Source: Shewanella inventionis
GTDB lineage: Bacteria > Pseudomonadota > Gammaproteobacteria > Enterobacterales > Shewanellaceae
NCBI RefSeq assembly: GCF_014641855.1
Contig: NZ_BMII01000001.1
Span: forward strand, 62,001-126,000
Direction: 5' to 3'
DNA length: 64,000 nucleotides
Shown: piece by piece, positions 11,339-21,649 of the stretch
Numbering within the stretch: position 1 is the stretch's first letter
Layout: each line of letters starts with the position of its first letter
The notes under the pieces: generated by a model
What the model was told of the DNA's origin: nothing
Databases searched by the model: none
What the model saw: only the letters and a program-made list of their open reading frames with translations
Made by a program: the position numbers and the translations under genes

Positions 11339-12415
11339 TTATGCGCGGTTAATAACCTGTTTGAGTAAGTCTTCACTCACATCACCAAACACATCAGCAC
11401 GACCAATTTGCGTTGGCAATATTAAACGAATTTTACCACCTAACACTTTTTTATCTCGGCGCATGTGCTTTATAAAATGCTCAAAAGTCATCGCGTCGGG
11501 TGAAGTAATAGGTAGGTCGAAAGCCTGCATTAACTTGCTGATGCGCTCAACACTTGCAGAGTCTAGTAGCGACAACTTACATGCGGTTTGAGCAGCTAAA
11601 ATGGTTCCTGCTGCTACAGCTTCGCCATGCAACCACACGCCATAGCCCATTTCTGCCTCAATAGCATGACCAAATGTATGCCCAAGATTAAGTAACGCTC
11701 TTACGCCCTGTTCAGTTTCATCCTGCGCGACAACATCAGCCTTAATCTGACAACATTTTGCAATGGCATACGTTAAGGCATCGGTATCAAGCGATTTTAA
11801 TGCTTGTACATTTTGCTCTAGCCATTGGAAAAATTCGCCATCCCAAATAATGCCATACTTGATCACCTCAGCCATGCCGGCAGCAAACTCTTTTGCAGGC
11901 AATGTCGTTAAACACAAGGTATCAATAATGACAGATTTAGGTTGGTAAAACGCGCCAATCATGTTTTTACCCAGTGGATGGTTGACGGCAGTTTTACCAC
12001 CAACAGATGAATCCACTTGCGAGAGCAGTGTCGTCGGAACTTGGATAAAATCGATACCGCGTTGATAACATGCTGCAGCAAAACCAGTCATGTCACCCAC
12101 TACGCCACCACCAAGTGCAACTAATACTGAATCTCGTGCAAAATTATGTTCGAGTAGACCACTAAAAATTAGATCGAGGTGTTGTAAATCTTTGTATTTT
12201 TCACCGTCAGGCAAAATAACAGTTTCTATAGATGTGCAAACACTCATCGCCTGTTGTACCTGTTTAAGGTACAACGGAGCAATGGTGTCGTTTGAAACAA
12301 TTAAGGCTTTTTTATTTTTTAAGTAGCGAGTAAAAATCTCGCTGTCATTCATCAAATTCTGGCCAATGTATATGGGGTAACTTCTATCACCTAATTGAAC
12401 CTGAATCTGTTGCAT
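11339..12415 (-). CDS. aroB: 3-dehydroquinate synthase
   Basis: AroB converts DAHP to 3-dehydroquinate, the second step of the shikimate pathway, using NAD and a divalent metal. The 358-aa protein shows [21 protein letters not shown], the substrate-site [18 protein letters not shown] and metal-ligand segments GHTFGHAIE and HGEAVAAG. It sits 9 bases after aroK and 18 bases before damX on the minus strand, consistent with one operon. Confidence 0.97.
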   Translation of the reverse strand: MQQIQVQLGDRSYPIYIGQNLMNDSEIFTRYLKNKKALIVSNDTIAPLYLKQVQQAMSVCTSIETVILPDGEKYKDLQHLDLIFSGLLEHNFARDSVLVALGGGVVGDMTGFAAACYQRGIDFIQVPTTLLSQVDSSVGGKTAVNHPLGKNMIGAFYQPKSVIIDTLCLTTLPAKEFAAGMAEVIKYGIIWDGEFFQWLEQNVQALKSLDTDALTYAIAKCCQIKADVVAQDETEQGVRALLNLGHTFGHAIEAEMGYGVWLHGEAVAAGTILAAQTACKLSLLDSASVERISKLMQAFDLPITSPDAMTFEHFIKHMRRDKKVLGGKIRLILPTQIGRADVFGDVSEDLLKQVINRA

Positions 12416-12424
12416 GATTTTTAC

Positions 12425-12940
12425 CTAAAAGCCTAGTTGCTCGATAATTTGGTTAGCGACGATTTTCGCGCTTTGCTCGTCAGTCTTAACAATAACATCC
12501 GCAATTTCTTCATACAAAGGATTACGAATTTCAGCTAAGTTTTCGAGCACTTCACGTGGATCGTCTACTTGTAACAACGGACGACGCTTATCACGCTGAG
12601 TACGCGCGACTTGCTTGTCGATGGTTGTTTCTAAGTAAACAACTATACCTCGAGCAGAAAGATAATTGCGAATATCTTTACTCTGAACAGAACCACCACC
12701 TGTTGCGAGAACGATACCTTGCCTTTCTGAAAGATCAGCGATGACTTGAGCTTCACGACGACGGAAACCCTCCTCACCTTCAACATCGAACACCCAGGCA
12801 ATATCTGCACCGGTACGTTGTTCAATCTCGTGATCTGAATCGTGGAAATCTAAATGCAGCATTTGAGCCAGATGGCGACCAATTGTGCTTTTACCTGCGC
12901 CCATAGGGCCTACCAGAAAAATATTACGTTTTTCAGCCAT
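12425..12940 (-). CDS. aroK: Shikimate kinase I
   Basis: AroK phosphorylates shikimate with ATP in the route to chorismate. The 171-aa protein has P-loop GPMGAGKST (11-19), the shikimate-binding DSDHEIE, and [18 protein letters not shown] and the arginine of RDKRRPLL belong to the substrate site and lid. It is the first gene of aroK-aroB-damX-dam. The ATG at 12940 gives the usual start [12 protein letters not shown]. Confidence 0.97.
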   Translation of the reverse strand: MAEKRNIFLVGPMGAGKSTIGRHLAQMLHLDFHDSDHEIEQRTGADIAWVFDVEGEEGFRRREAQVIADLSERQGIVLATGGGSVQSKDIRNYLSARGIVVYLETTIDKQVARTQRDKRRPLLQVDDPREVLENLAEIRNPLYEEIADVIVKTDEQSAKIVANQIIEQLGF

Positions 12941-13142
12941 TTCGTATACGTCTGAATCTTATATGGAAGAATGCCTTATCGACTTAAACTCAAGCCGACC
13001 TATAATTTAACCTTGCTCTAATGAGACTTGACGAAGGATTATCTCAGTTATGGGCTATTACTTGCAAGCCATCCCGGCTATTTAAACTAATTAAATTAAC
13101 TTGTGCGATAAAGTCTTGTTCGCAAAGCTGGCAATTACCAAT

Positions 13143-13174
13143 ATAAAAGCCAGCTACGGTGAGCTGGCTTTTTT
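13143..13174 (-). terminator. Terminator between pilQ and aroK
   Basis: AAGCCAGCT / AGCTGGCTT 9-bp stem (13147-13170) with a 6-base loop. On the minus strand it is followed by TTTTATATT and probably ends the pilMNOPQ transcript; the plus-strand side has the stronger T6 tract. The following 200 bp up to aroK (12941-13142) should hold the aroK promoter, but I see no clear one. Confidence 0.75.
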
Positions 13175-13205
13175 GTTCAACATGCAATAACAGCGTTGAT
13201 TTAGC

Positions 13206-15254
13206 TTATAGTTTTTCCGTTACAATTTTTGGTGTCACAAATATCAGTAACTCCTGGCGCTCGTTAGAATCGGATGTATTTCTAAATAAAAAACCAACCA
13301 AGGGGATATCACCTAAAATAGGCACTTTACTGACACTACTGATTAGGTTTTGCTGATAAATCCCGCCCAATACAATTGTTTCGCCATTATTAACAAGTAC
13401 TTGAGTACCAATACGTTGCGTATCGATTGCCACGGCATCACCTGTTGCAGTTGCCACTGTTGTACCTTGTGAGTCTTGAGTGATCTCAAGGTCAAGGATA
13501 ACACGGTCATCTGGTGTAATTTGCGGCGTTACCCGTAATGACAATACCGCCTTTTTAAAGCTGACGGTTGTTGCACCACTCGATGCTGATTCTACATAAG
13601 GGATCTCAACACCTTGCTCAATGTACGCGGCCTTTTGATTTGACGTTGTAATACGAGGGCTGGCAATAATTTCACCTTTGTTTTCTTGCTCTAATGCGCT
13701 CAGCTCAAAATCAAGCACGGTTCCGTCAGCAAGCTTAGCAACATGGAAAGCAATGCTTGACGCTGAAGTGGCCGCAGAAGGTAAGTTTACATTTAACCTG
13801 TCATCGATACTCGGGATTGTGCCACCTGCAATATCAGCGGCTCCCTCTAGTGTACCAGAAGTACCGTCTGAGCCTTGTTGATCACTAATACCCCAACGAA
13901 CACCGAGATCTTCGCTAACATCATCTTTTACTGTCACCATACGGGCTTCGATTAACACTTGCTTAATAGGGATATCAAGCACTTCAATTAAGCGATGTAT
14001 GTTTTCTAAAATTTCAGCAGTATCTTTAACTAATAATGTATTAGTACGCTCATCTACCGCAACACTGCCTCGACTTGACAGTAATGTTGAGTCTGGTGTT
14101 TTAAGTAATTCAGAAATATCGACAGCTTTTGCATAATTTATCTGTAAATACTCAGAAAACAGTGGTGCGAGCTCTTTAACTTCTTGCTGGTTTTTAAGAT
14201 CGTTACTTTCACGGATTGCCAGTTCTTCACTTGGCGCAACCATTAAAATATTACCTTCAATACGCTTATCAAGACCTTTGGTTTGCAAAATCAAATCTAA
14301 AGCTTGATCCCAAGGTACATCATCTAAACGTAACGTTATCTCGCCCTCAACCGTGTCACTTGTGACTAGGTTGAAGTTGTTATAGTCAGCAATAATTTGC
14401 AGCACTGTACGCACTGAAATATTTTGGAAGTTTAACGATAATGAACGACCATTATATTTTTTAGCTTCTTTGGCGACAGATACACGCTCAAGTTTATCTA
14501 TACTAACTTTAAATACATCACCATCTTGACGATAGTTGTAATCATAGTTGCCATTGATATCAACCATAATGCGTGCAGTTAAATCATCTTTAAACGTTTC
14601 AAAGCTGCTAACAGGTGTCGCAAAATCTTGTACATCCATGACATACAATAAATCGTTGCTAATATCAGTATTGTATAACTTAATTTCAAGTTTTGAGCCG
14701 ACTTGCTCTACATTAGCTGCAACGGAATGGTTATTTAAATTAAACAGTATCTCCCCACCACCGGTTTTATTACGGCGAAAATCAATACTTTTAATTCCAT
14801 TAACAAAAGGGTTGTTTGCTTGTTCTGGGCCCGCAACATCATCGTTAATAGTCAATCGATAGCTATTACCAACAATCTTTCCTTGATAGGGTTTCACATT
14901 GTTTAATGCAACAACAATTTGTAAATCGCCACCTTGTTGCTGTGCAGTTAGCTTTTCGACTCCGACACTATCTACAGGGATAACACCCTTATTTAAATTA
15001 GATATTGTGTCTGCAAAATTAAGCATAATTTCTGCAGGATCTGCAGAAAGATCCACCGTCGGCGATGTTACTTCCGACTCAAAAACAAGTTCTAATTCTA
15101 ATTGGTGATCAACCATAGAATGGTATTTGACGTCCATAAGACGATTTGCAGCTAATGCGTTTGGCATAAAACCAACGAATAAAACTGCACCAATAAGCGC
15201 TCTACAAAATGATGAGTTTGTTATTGCTTTTTTCATCGCGGCAGAAGATTCCAT
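13206..15254 (-). CDS. pilQ: Type IV pilus secretin PilQ
   Basis: PilQ forms the outer-membrane ring through which the type IV pilus passes. The 682-aa protein has a signal peptide (hydrophobic run ending NALAA near residue 36) and AMIN-type peptidoglycan-binding repeats in the first 250 residues. A short STN domain (SLNFQNISVRTVLQIIADYN), an N1-type domain (VKELAPLFSEYLQINYA) and the secretin core with VPILGDIPLVGFLFRNT near the C-terminus follow. ATG 15254 has AGGGA upstream. It is the last gene of pilMNOPQ, 21 bases after pilP. Confidence 0.96.
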   Translation of the reverse strand: MESSAAMKKAITNSSFCRALIGAVLFVGFMPNALAANRLMDVKYHSMVDHQLELELVFESEVTSPTVDLSADPAEIMLNFADTISNLNKGVIPVDSVGVEKLTAQQQGGDLQIVVALNNVKPYQGKIVGNSYRLTINDDVAGPEQANNPFVNGIKSIDFRRNKTGGGEILFNLNNHSVAANVEQVGSKLEIKLYNTDISNDLLYVMDVQDFATPVSSFETFKDDLTARIMVDINGNYDYNYRQDGDVFKVSIDKLERVSVAKEAKKYNGRSLSLNFQNISVRTVLQIIADYNNFNLVTSDTVEGEITLRLDDVPWDQALDLILQTKGLDKRIEGNILMVAPSEELAIRESNDLKNQQEVKELAPLFSEYLQINYAKAVDISELLKTPDSTLLSSRGSVAVDERTNTLLVKDTAEILENIHRLIEVLDIPIKQVLIEARMVTVKDDVSEDLGVRWGISDQQGSDGTSGTLEGAADIAGGTIPSIDDRLNVNLPSAATSASSIAFHVAKLADGTVLDFELSALEQENKGEIIASPRITTSNQKAAYIEQGVEIPYVESASSGATTVSFKKAVLSLRVTPQITPDDRVILDLEITQDSQGTTVATATGDAVAIDTQRIGTQVLVNNGETIVLGGIYQQNLISSVSKVPILGDIPLVGFLFRNTSDSNERQELLIFVTPKIVTEKL

Positions 15255-15275
15255 TATTCCCTCATCCTTCGCACG

Positions 15276-15794
15276 TTATTTTCCTGAAAGTTCTAAGTTA
15301 CTGGATCTTTCTGCCCAGCAACCTGAACCATCAGGGATTAATTCAATAATTTCGATAAATTGCGGAGTTACTTTTGCAATTCGGCCATGGTAAAGCCCTA
15401 AATATTCACCGACACCTAAACGATAAACATTGGCATCCGTTGATTCAACTAACGCCCATATTGTACCGTCTTCACTCAATGTTCCGCGCATTCTTAAATT
15501 GTCTAGTGCGTAAGTTTCTAATCGCCCTTTTCGACGCTTTAAGTCAGGTTGCAAACAATCTTTAGACGTATCGATGACTTCTTCTGTTAATTCCCTTGAA
15601 GGAGGCACAAAAGGACTACGCATTAATTCTGCTTGATATTCAAAATGCTCAAATTTTGGTGTTTCTTTTAAAGGCGGAATACGTGCGACATGTTGCGCCT
15701 TTGTAGTAGTAACAAATAGCTCTAAATCGCTACGATCGCCAATACAACCCGTTAATAAAAGCAACATAAGTGCAAAAAGAGGTAATAATTTCAT
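15276..15794 (-). CDS. pilP: Type IV pilus inner-membrane lipoprotein PilP
   Basis: PilP links the PilN/PilO inner-membrane pair to the PilQ secretin. The 172-aa product has a lipoprotein signal with lipobox LTGC (Cys17). A disordered stretch follows, then the C-terminal beta domain (LETYALDNLRMRGTLSEDGTIWALVE and VGEYLGLYHGRIAKV). The start overlaps the pilO stop (TAATG), indicating translational coupling. Confidence 0.95.
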   Translation of the reverse strand: MKLLPLFALMLLLLTGCIGDRSDLELFVTTTKAQHVARIPPLKETPKFEHFEYQAELMRSPFVPPSRELTEEVIDTSKDCLQPDLKRRKGRLETYALDNLRMRGTLSEDGTIWALVESTDANVYRLGVGEYLGLYHGRIAKVTPQFIEIIELIPDGSGCWAERSSNLELSGK

Positions 15795-16408
15795 TATTTT
15801 GCCCCCTGATTTGCTGGCGGTAATTCTGCGCCTTCTTTAAAGCGGTATGTTTTAGCCAGAATATCCATGGATAAACCGCCTGTTTCATTTCGCTTAATAA
15901 CAAAATCATGCAAGCTTACAATACGAGGTAATTTAGCAACACCACTGACCATATGGCCTATTTCGTGATAATCACCTTCAACAGCCATTTTAATCGGGAA
16001 TTCAATATAAAAATCTCGTTCGATTTCAGCATCCCAATCAAGACTATTAATGCGTAACCCTGAATCAGTAGCAACAAAGGTTAAGTCGTCTAATAACCCT
16101 GGCATTTCGTTTTCAGATGGCAGCATTTTTAATAACTCTGCAAACTGAGCTTCCATCACCACCAGTTGCTCACGATACAACTTTAAGTTTGCAGCCAGGC
16201 GATATTTATTTTCAAAATCTTCACGCAATTGAATTTCTTTAGCTTGTTCAGCTTCCATAATATCAATTGAATCGGCAATAAATAAATAATAACTTGCACC
16301 AATAACACAAATAGAGAGAAATGCAGCAAACACCACTTTGACTAATTTAGGCCAACTACCAATATTTTCAAAATCGATATCATTAAACTGATCTAGGTCG
16401 AGATTCAT
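15794..16408 (-). CDS. pilO: Type IV pilus assembly protein PilO
   Basis: PilO is a single-pass inner-membrane protein that dimerises with PilN in the pilus alignment complex. The 204 residues comprise a short cytoplasmic start, a transmembrane helix (about 25-47), a periplasmic coiled coil (about 50-95), and an alpha/beta ferredoxin-like domain (FYIEFPIKMAVEGDYHEIGH). The gene overlaps pilN by 4 bases and pilP by 1 base. Confidence 0.94.
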   Translation of the reverse strand: MNLDLDQFNDIDFENIGSWPKLVKVVFAAFLSICVIGASYYLFIADSIDIMEAEQAKEIQLREDFENKYRLAANLKLYREQLVVMEAQFAELLKMLPSENEMPGLLDDLTFVATDSGLRINSLDWDAEIERDFYIEFPIKMAVEGDYHEIGHMVSGVAKLPRIVSLHDFVIKRNETGGLSMDILAKTYRFKEGAELPPANQGAK

Positions 16409-16989
16409 TTTCTCGCTCCTTGGCTGGTATCGACAGCAGTTGATTGTGAATCATCGCGAATGGTCACTCTTAATTTAAAGTTTTGTAGCTGCCTTAAATC
16501 TTCATTTTGTGTCACGATAGATTGCATATTAGGATCGTTTAAATAAGATGAGGTTTTCACCTTTCTCATCATATTAGCTACGTTATTATTAGACTCGCTT
16601 CGCCCTTCTATCCACAAAATACTGCCTTTCTTTTCAATGCTAGAAAGGTAAACCCCTGGCGGAACAACACGCACTAACTCATCTAAAACATGAGTGGGTA
16701 AATTACGCGACTGTTGTAAATTGAGAATAATTTCTGTGCGGCGTTCAATGTCTTTTTTACGCTCAGTGATTTTTCTAATTTCAGCTATTTGCGTATCGAG
16801 TAAAGTGATTTCAGATTGGAGATATGCATTACGTTGGCGCTGATCATCAGTCACCAATTCTAAAAAGCTTAAAAATAAATACACCAATAATGATGTCACC
16901 AAGAAAACTAACGCTAAAATACCAATATAATCGCGTTTTTGTTTTTCTCTGGCTTCTTCACGCCAAGGTAATAAGTTTATGTTCGCCAT
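16405..16989 (-). CDS. pilN: Type IV pilus assembly protein PilN
   Basis: PilN binds PilM through its cytoplasmic N-terminal motif INLLPWREE, seen here at residues 4-12, and pairs with PilO in the periplasm. A transmembrane helix (about 22-45), a coiled coil and a small alpha/beta domain follow. I take the ATG at 16989, giving MANINLLPW (194 aa); an upstream ATG at 17019 would add ten residues before the conserved motif. The start lies inside pilM, overlapping it by 13 bases. Confidence 0.94.
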   Translation of the reverse strand: MANINLLPWREEAREKQKRDYIGILALVFLVTSLLVYLFLSFLELVTDDQRQRNAYLQSEITLLDTQIAEIRKITERKKDIERRTEIILNLQQSRNLPTHVLDELVRVVPPGVYLSSIEKKGSILWIEGRSESNNNVANMMRKVKTSSYLNDPNMQSIVTQNEDLRQLQNFKLRVTIRDDSQSTAVDTSQGARK

Positions 16990-18056
16990 TGAGCGTAACT
17001 CCTTAGCGCAAGACCACATGCCACCATATATTTACTCATAGTAGGCTGAAGTTGGCTTTTCATCACATCGTCCGCATGTAAACAGCCCTGGAAAGGATCG
17101 GCGACAATGGTCATCGCACCTAATTCATTCGTCAGTAGCTCTGCCATTCCTTCTAATTTAGCGGTACCACCGCATAACACGATATAGTCGACTTTTTCAC
17201 GACCGCTGGCAGTACAATAAATTTGAAGGGTACGTTTTATTTGCTGTAATAATTGGGTTTGAAAAGGTGATAAAACTTCGAACATATAATTTCGAGGAAG
17301 TTGCCCTGTGACTTTAGCGCGCTCGGCTTCATCATGTGGCATACCATAAAACGACAAAATAGATTGAGTAAATAATTCGCCGCCAAAGGCCTGTTCTCTA
17401 ATAAACGTTGTTTCACCTTTTTCGACCACAGAAAACGTCGTCATATTGGCGCCAATGTCGACCATTGCAATTGATTTTTGCTTGGCGCCATCGGGTAATT
17501 GACCATATATCAATTCAGCTGAGCGACCTAATGCATAAGCTTCCACGTCGACTACTTTTACATCAAGTTCAACGGCATCTAATGCGTCAACTCGCGAGTC
17601 GATGTTTTCACTGCGGCATGCACTGAGTAGCACGTCGACCTTTGTTGGGTCGGTAACATTAGGACTCAGTCTCTCAAAATCAATACTCACCTCATCAAGC
17701 GAATAAGGAATGAGGTTGTCAGCTTCGATTTCAATCTGAGCCTCCATTTCTTCTTCATTTAATGCCGCATCCATGTATATGACTTTGGTCATCACCGCAG
17801 AACCAGAAACCGCAACAGCAGCAAACTTTACCGATTTCGGCAAAATACGCTTAACCTGTCGCAGCGATTCCAGCACCGCTTCAGAATCTCGAATATCATG
17901 ATCGACTACAGCTCCCTTCTTAACAGGAACTGAGGCATGATTTTGAATTTTGTATCCATCAGCAGTCTTGCTCAACAAAATGGCTTTTATTTCATGAGAC
18001 CCAATATCGATCCCAACCATTTGAGGTGCTTGACGCTTCCATAGTTTAGAAAGCAT
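16977..18056 (-). CDS. pilM: Type IV pilus ATPase-fold protein PilM
   Basis: PilM is an actin-like (FtsA fold) cytoplasmic protein that recruits PilN and joins the pilus motor to the envelope complex. The 359-aa protein has VGIDIGSHEIKAILL at the N-terminus, MVDIGANMTTFSVV (phosphate 2 motif) and IVLCGGTAKLEGM near the C-terminus. It is the first gene of pilMNOPQ and diverges from mrcA across 188 bp, the usual arrangement in gammaproteobacteria. Confidence 0.96.
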   Translation of the reverse strand: MLSKLWKRQAPQMVGIDIGSHEIKAILLSKTADGYKIQNHASVPVKKGAVVDHDIRDSEAVLESLRQVKRILPKSVKFAAVAVSGSAVMTKVIYMDAALNEEEMEAQIEIEADNLIPYSLDEVSIDFERLSPNVTDPTKVDVLLSACRSENIDSRVDALDAVELDVKVVDVEAYALGRSAELIYGQLPDGAKQKSIAMVDIGANMTTFSVVEKGETTFIREQAFGGELFTQSILSFYGMPHDEAERAKVTGQLPRNYMFEVLSPFQTQLLQQIKRTLQIYCTASGREKVDYIVLCGGTAKLEGMAELLTNELGAMTIVADPFQGCLHADDVMKSQLQPTMSKYMVACGLALRSYAQWRT

Positions 18057-18244
18057 AGTCCGTCATCACAATTCTATTATTATTTTGTTAGAGATTAGCA
18101 CATAATCAACTCGTTATAAGTATTTGTATAAAATGTTTATGCAATTTAAAAATACTATTTTAACTCGATCATGTTTTACTTCACCAAAAACACTGTGGCT
18201 TATATACTATCACCACTATTTTTGTTTTTTCTTGGAATTATCGA

Positions 18245-20848
18245 GTGAAGTGGTTTAAACGTTTATTAATCGCCTTTTTTAGCCTATCACTTTTAGGAGT
18301 TGCAGCTATTACTGCAGCTTACTTCTATGTGTTGCCCGATTTGCCCGATGTCAATTCATTAAAGACGGTACAGTTACAAACTCCGCTGCGAATATACAGC
18401 CGTGACGGCAAACTTATTTCTCAGTTTGGTGAAAAGCGCCGTATTCCAGTAGAGTATGATGACGTTCCTGCACAATTAATTAATGCGGTGCTTGATACAG
18501 AAGACGCGCGTTTCTTTGAACACAGAGGGATTGATCCTATAGGGATTATTCGAGCCGCAACCATTTTGATCACCACAGGGAAAAAAAGCCAGGGTGCGAG
18601 TACCATTACTCAACAGGTTGCGCGCGGTTTCTTTTTATCAAACGAAAAAACATACATTCGTAAAATAAAAGAAATTTTTTTGGCGTTAAAAATAGAAAAG
18701 ACATTAACAAAGAAAGAAATTTTAGCACTTTACTTAAATCGCTCATTCTTGGGCAACCGGGCCTACGGTGTTGGTGCTGCCGCACAAGTATATTATGGTA
18801 AAGAACTCCACCAACTTACATTACCAGAAATGGCAATGATAGCGGGGTTACCCCAAGCTCCATCTGCTGCCAACCCAATTAGAAATCCTGAGCGTGCTAT
18901 CGCCCGTCGAAATTGGGTGTTAAGTCGTATGCTAGAAAAACGCAATATCACTCAAGCAGAGTACGAAGAAGCCATCAACAGTCCATCAACTGCCAAGTAT
19001 CATGGAGCTGAAATAGACTTATATGCTCCTTATATCTCTGAAATGGCTCGTGATTACATGATTCAAAAGTACGGTGTAGAAGCGGCCTACACCAACGGAT
19101 ATAACGTTTACACCACGATTTCATCTGATTTGCAGTTAATGGCACAAGAATCATTACGGGATAATGTGTTTGCATATGATCAACGCCACGGCTACCGAGG
19201 TCCTGAAGCTCAATTGTGGACTGAAATGCCATTAACACAAGATGAGATTACTAACAAATTAAGACAAATCTCACCAATGCAGGGGATTATTCCTGCCGCT
19301 GTGATGAGTGTGAACGGTCAACAAGCACAAGTCTTAGACAGTGATGGAAAGCTCATCACACTTGAGTGGAAAGGGCTAAAATGGGCGCGTAAATTTATTA
19401 GCGATAAACGTCAAGGCCTACCACCTAAACAAGCAGCTGACATTCTCAGTGCCGGCCAGCAAGTGTGGATCCGCAACAATGGGCAACATTGGCAATTATC
19501 GCAAATACCATCCGTTTCAAGCGCCACCGTTTCACTGGAACCTCACGATGGAGCAATTAGAGCGTTAGTGGGTGGATTTAGCTTTAGCCAAAGCCAATTT
19601 AACCGTGTCACTCAAGCCAAACGCCAGTTAGGTTCAAACATTAAACCGTTTATTTATGCTGCAGCGCTTGAAAAAGACTACACCTTAGCGACATTAATTA
19701 ACAATGCGCCAATTAACAAGCCAGATACACGTCAAGGTACCGCTTGGCGCCCTAAAAACTCGCCTGATATATATGGTGGTCCAACTCGATTGCGGGTGGG
19801 ATTGGCACAGTCAATAAACGTGATGTCTGTTCGTGCAATGCGTCATGCTGGCTTAGATAACACCATTAAAGAGCTGGTTAAATTTGGCTTTGATCCTAAT
19901 GATTTACCTCGTAATGAATCTTTAGCTTTAGGCTCGCCATCCGTCACACCTCTACAAGTTGCAACCGCATTTAACGTATTTGCCAATGGCGGCTATTTGG
20001 TTGAACCGTATTTTATTGACCATGTGACAGATGGTTATGACAATATGATTGAACAAACCATACCGGCAATCGCATGTGAAAAACCACAAGAAATAAATAC
20101 CCAAGAAATCGATGTAGAAGACCCATTTGCTGCTATGGCAGAAGAGTTATCTCAACCAATCGAAGCACAAGCATCGTCAACAGAAGTGATTGAAAACGAA
20201 GATGAATTCAATGCATCAACGGTTACAACAACCAAAGAAGACAACATTTGCAGTAACCCCAATGCCCGATTTGCAAAAAAAGTAATTTCAGAGCAAACGG
20301 CTTTTTTAATCACTGAAGCATTAAAAAGTGTTATTTGGGGCGGCGGAGACTGGAGTAAGGGCACAGGCTGGAACGGCACGGCTTGGCGTGCAGCTAAGTT
20401 AATCAAACGTCATGATATCGCAGGTAAAACAGGTACAACAAACGAATCACGTGATACCTGGTTTAGTGGTTTTAATCCAACATTAACTTCAACGTTTTGG
20501 GTTGGTTTTGATGATCATGGTCGCCAGTTAGGGCGTTCAAGCTGGATGGCTAATGGTGAACCTGATCAAATATCAGGTGCTGAAGCCGGTGCAAAAACTG
20601 CAGGTCCTGGTTGGAATGACTTTATGAATAAAGCACTTGCTGGAACGCCAGAATACCCTGTGGTTCCACCAAAAGGGATTGTGTCTGCGCGTATTGATCT
20701 CGCAACAGGCAAATTGACTCGCAAAACAGATCACACTACAGAGTTTGAGTATTTTGTTGAAGGTACAGAACCTAAAGAGTATGTAACTGAAACGCCGCAA
20801 AATGGTGATATCTTTATCGACAACGTAGCAGAAGATTTATTTCAATAA
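18245..20848 (+). CDS. mrcA: Penicillin-binding protein 1A (bifunctional murein synthase)
   Basis: PBP1A polymerises lipid II and cross-links peptides in the cell wall. The 867-aa protein starts at a GTG and has a transmembrane anchor (about 6-30). The GT51 transglycosylase domain carries TEDARFFEHRG (catalytic Glu86) and GASTITQQVARG. An OB-like insert follows, then the transpeptidase with S464-x-x-K (SNIKPF), S523-I-N525 and K728-T-G. The OB insert and the PilM-divergent position fit PBP1A rather than PBP1B. LpoA, its activator in E. coli, is encoded at 2078-3910. Confidence 0.97.
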   Translation: MKWFKRLLIAFFSLSLLGVAAITAAYFYVLPDLPDVNSLKTVQLQTPLRIYSRDGKLISQFGEKRRIPVEYDDVPAQLINAVLDTEDARFFEHRGIDPIGIIRAATILITTGKKSQGASTITQQVARGFFLSNEKTYIRKIKEIFLALKIEKTLTKKEILALYLNRSFLGNRAYGVGAAAQVYYGKELHQLTLPEMAMIAGLPQAPSAANPIRNPERAIARRNWVLSRMLEKRNITQAEYEEAINSPSTAKYHGAEIDLYAPYISEMARDYMIQKYGVEAAYTNGYNVYTTISSDLQLMAQESLRDNVFAYDQRHGYRGPEAQLWTEMPLTQDEITNKLRQISPMQGIIPAAVMSVNGQQAQVLDSDGKLITLEWKGLKWARKFISDKRQGLPPKQAADILSAGQQVWIRNNGQHWQLSQIPSVSSATVSLEPHDGAIRALVGGFSFSQSQFNRVTQAKRQLGSNIKPFIYAAALEKDYTLATLINNAPINKPDTRQGTAWRPKNSPDIYGGPTRLRVGLAQSINVMSVRAMRHAGLDNTIKELVKFGFDPNDLPRNESLALGSPSVTPLQVATAFNVFANGGYLVEPYFIDHVTDGYDNMIEQTIPAIACEKPQEINTQEIDVEDPFAAMAEELSQPIEAQASSTEVIENEDEFNASTVTTTKEDNICSNPNARFAKKVISEQTAFLITEALKSVIWGGGDWSKGTGWNGTAWRAAKLIKRHDIAGKTGTTNESRDTWFSGFNPTLTSTFWVGFDDHGRQLGRSSWMANGEPDQISGAEAGAKTAGPGWNDFMNKALAGTPEYPVVPPKGIVSARIDLATGKLTRKTDHTTEFEYFVEGTEPKEYVTETPQNGDIFIDNVAEDLFQ

Positions 20849-20867
20849 CTCGAACAAGGTTTGATCT

Positions 20868-20898
20868 AAAAAGCCATTCAATCGAATGGCTTTTTTTA
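20868..20898 (+). terminator. Intrinsic terminator after mrcA
   Basis: AAGCCATTC / GAATGGCTT stem (20871-20892) with a 4-base loop and T7. It lies between convergent mrcA and yjjG. Confidence 0.9.
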
Positions 20899-20918
20899 TC
20901 CCGAAATGATGATCATTT

Positions 20919-21611
20919 TTATTGCTGTAGTAGCAATTGATGCAACTCCGTTAGCGTTTTAACCTGATAACTCGGGGCGATGTCATCACTCACAGCTTCA
21001 CCATGATGATTTAACCAGCACGTATCTATGCCAGCTTTATTACCGCCTAAAATATCTGAATGAAGATTGTCACCAACCATTAATACCTGATGCTTTTCAG
21101 GCTCACCCATTAAACTAAAAGCATGATTAAAGATGGCAATATCTGGTTTTGCTTTGCCTATTTGCTCAGAAATAACCACAGGGCTAAACGCATGTTCAAA
21201 GCCTGTCTTACTTAAACGTACACTCTGTAACTCGGTAAAGCCGTTGGTAATAATACCTAAATTCACTCGCCCAATAAGTGAATCAACTAATTCACGCGCC
21301 CCAGGCAAAGGCTGACAAATATCAGCCATGGCAGTTAAAAAATGACTATTTAACTCTTGCGGGGTTACAGAAAGCTTATGGGCCCATTCATTAAAACGAG
21401 TATGTTGCAAATGAGCCGCCGTAATTACCCCATTTTGATAATCAACCCATAAGGGTTTATTAACTTGTTGATAGCGATCAAAATCGTCAGTATTAAAATC
21501 AATATCAAAACGAGAAAACATTAACTTTAAACCTGAAAAAGCATCAAAATGAAATAATGTTTCGTCAGCATCAAATAAAATCCATTTATACTTACTGAGC
21601 AAATTAGGCAT
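20919..21611 (-). CDS. yjjG: Pyrimidine 5'-nucleotidase YjjG (HAD family)
   Basis: YjjG dephosphorylates pyrimidine nucleoside monophosphates and helps clear non-canonical nucleotides. The 230-aa protein has motif I FDADETLFHFD (Asp14, Asp16), NKPLWVDYQNG, motif II GIITNGF, KPDIAIF and motif III/IV MVGDNLHSDILGG. The run NKPLWVDYQNG and the DADET variant match E. coli YjjG closely. It follows the phosphotransferase gene by 38 bases on the minus strand. Confidence 0.92.
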   Translation of the reverse strand: MPNLLSKYKWILFDADETLFHFDAFSGLKLMFSRFDIDFNTDDFDRYQQVNKPLWVDYQNGVITAAHLQHTRFNEWAHKLSVTPQELNSHFLTAMADICQPLPGARELVDSLIGRVNLGIITNGFTELQSVRLSKTGFEHAFSPVVISEQIGKAKPDIAIFNHAFSLMGEPEKHQVLMVGDNLHSDILGGNKAGIDTCWLNHHGEAVSDDIAPSYQVKTLTELHQLLLQQ

Positions 21612-21649
21612 CCATACAAACCTTACTTTTATATGATATTCGTAGCGAA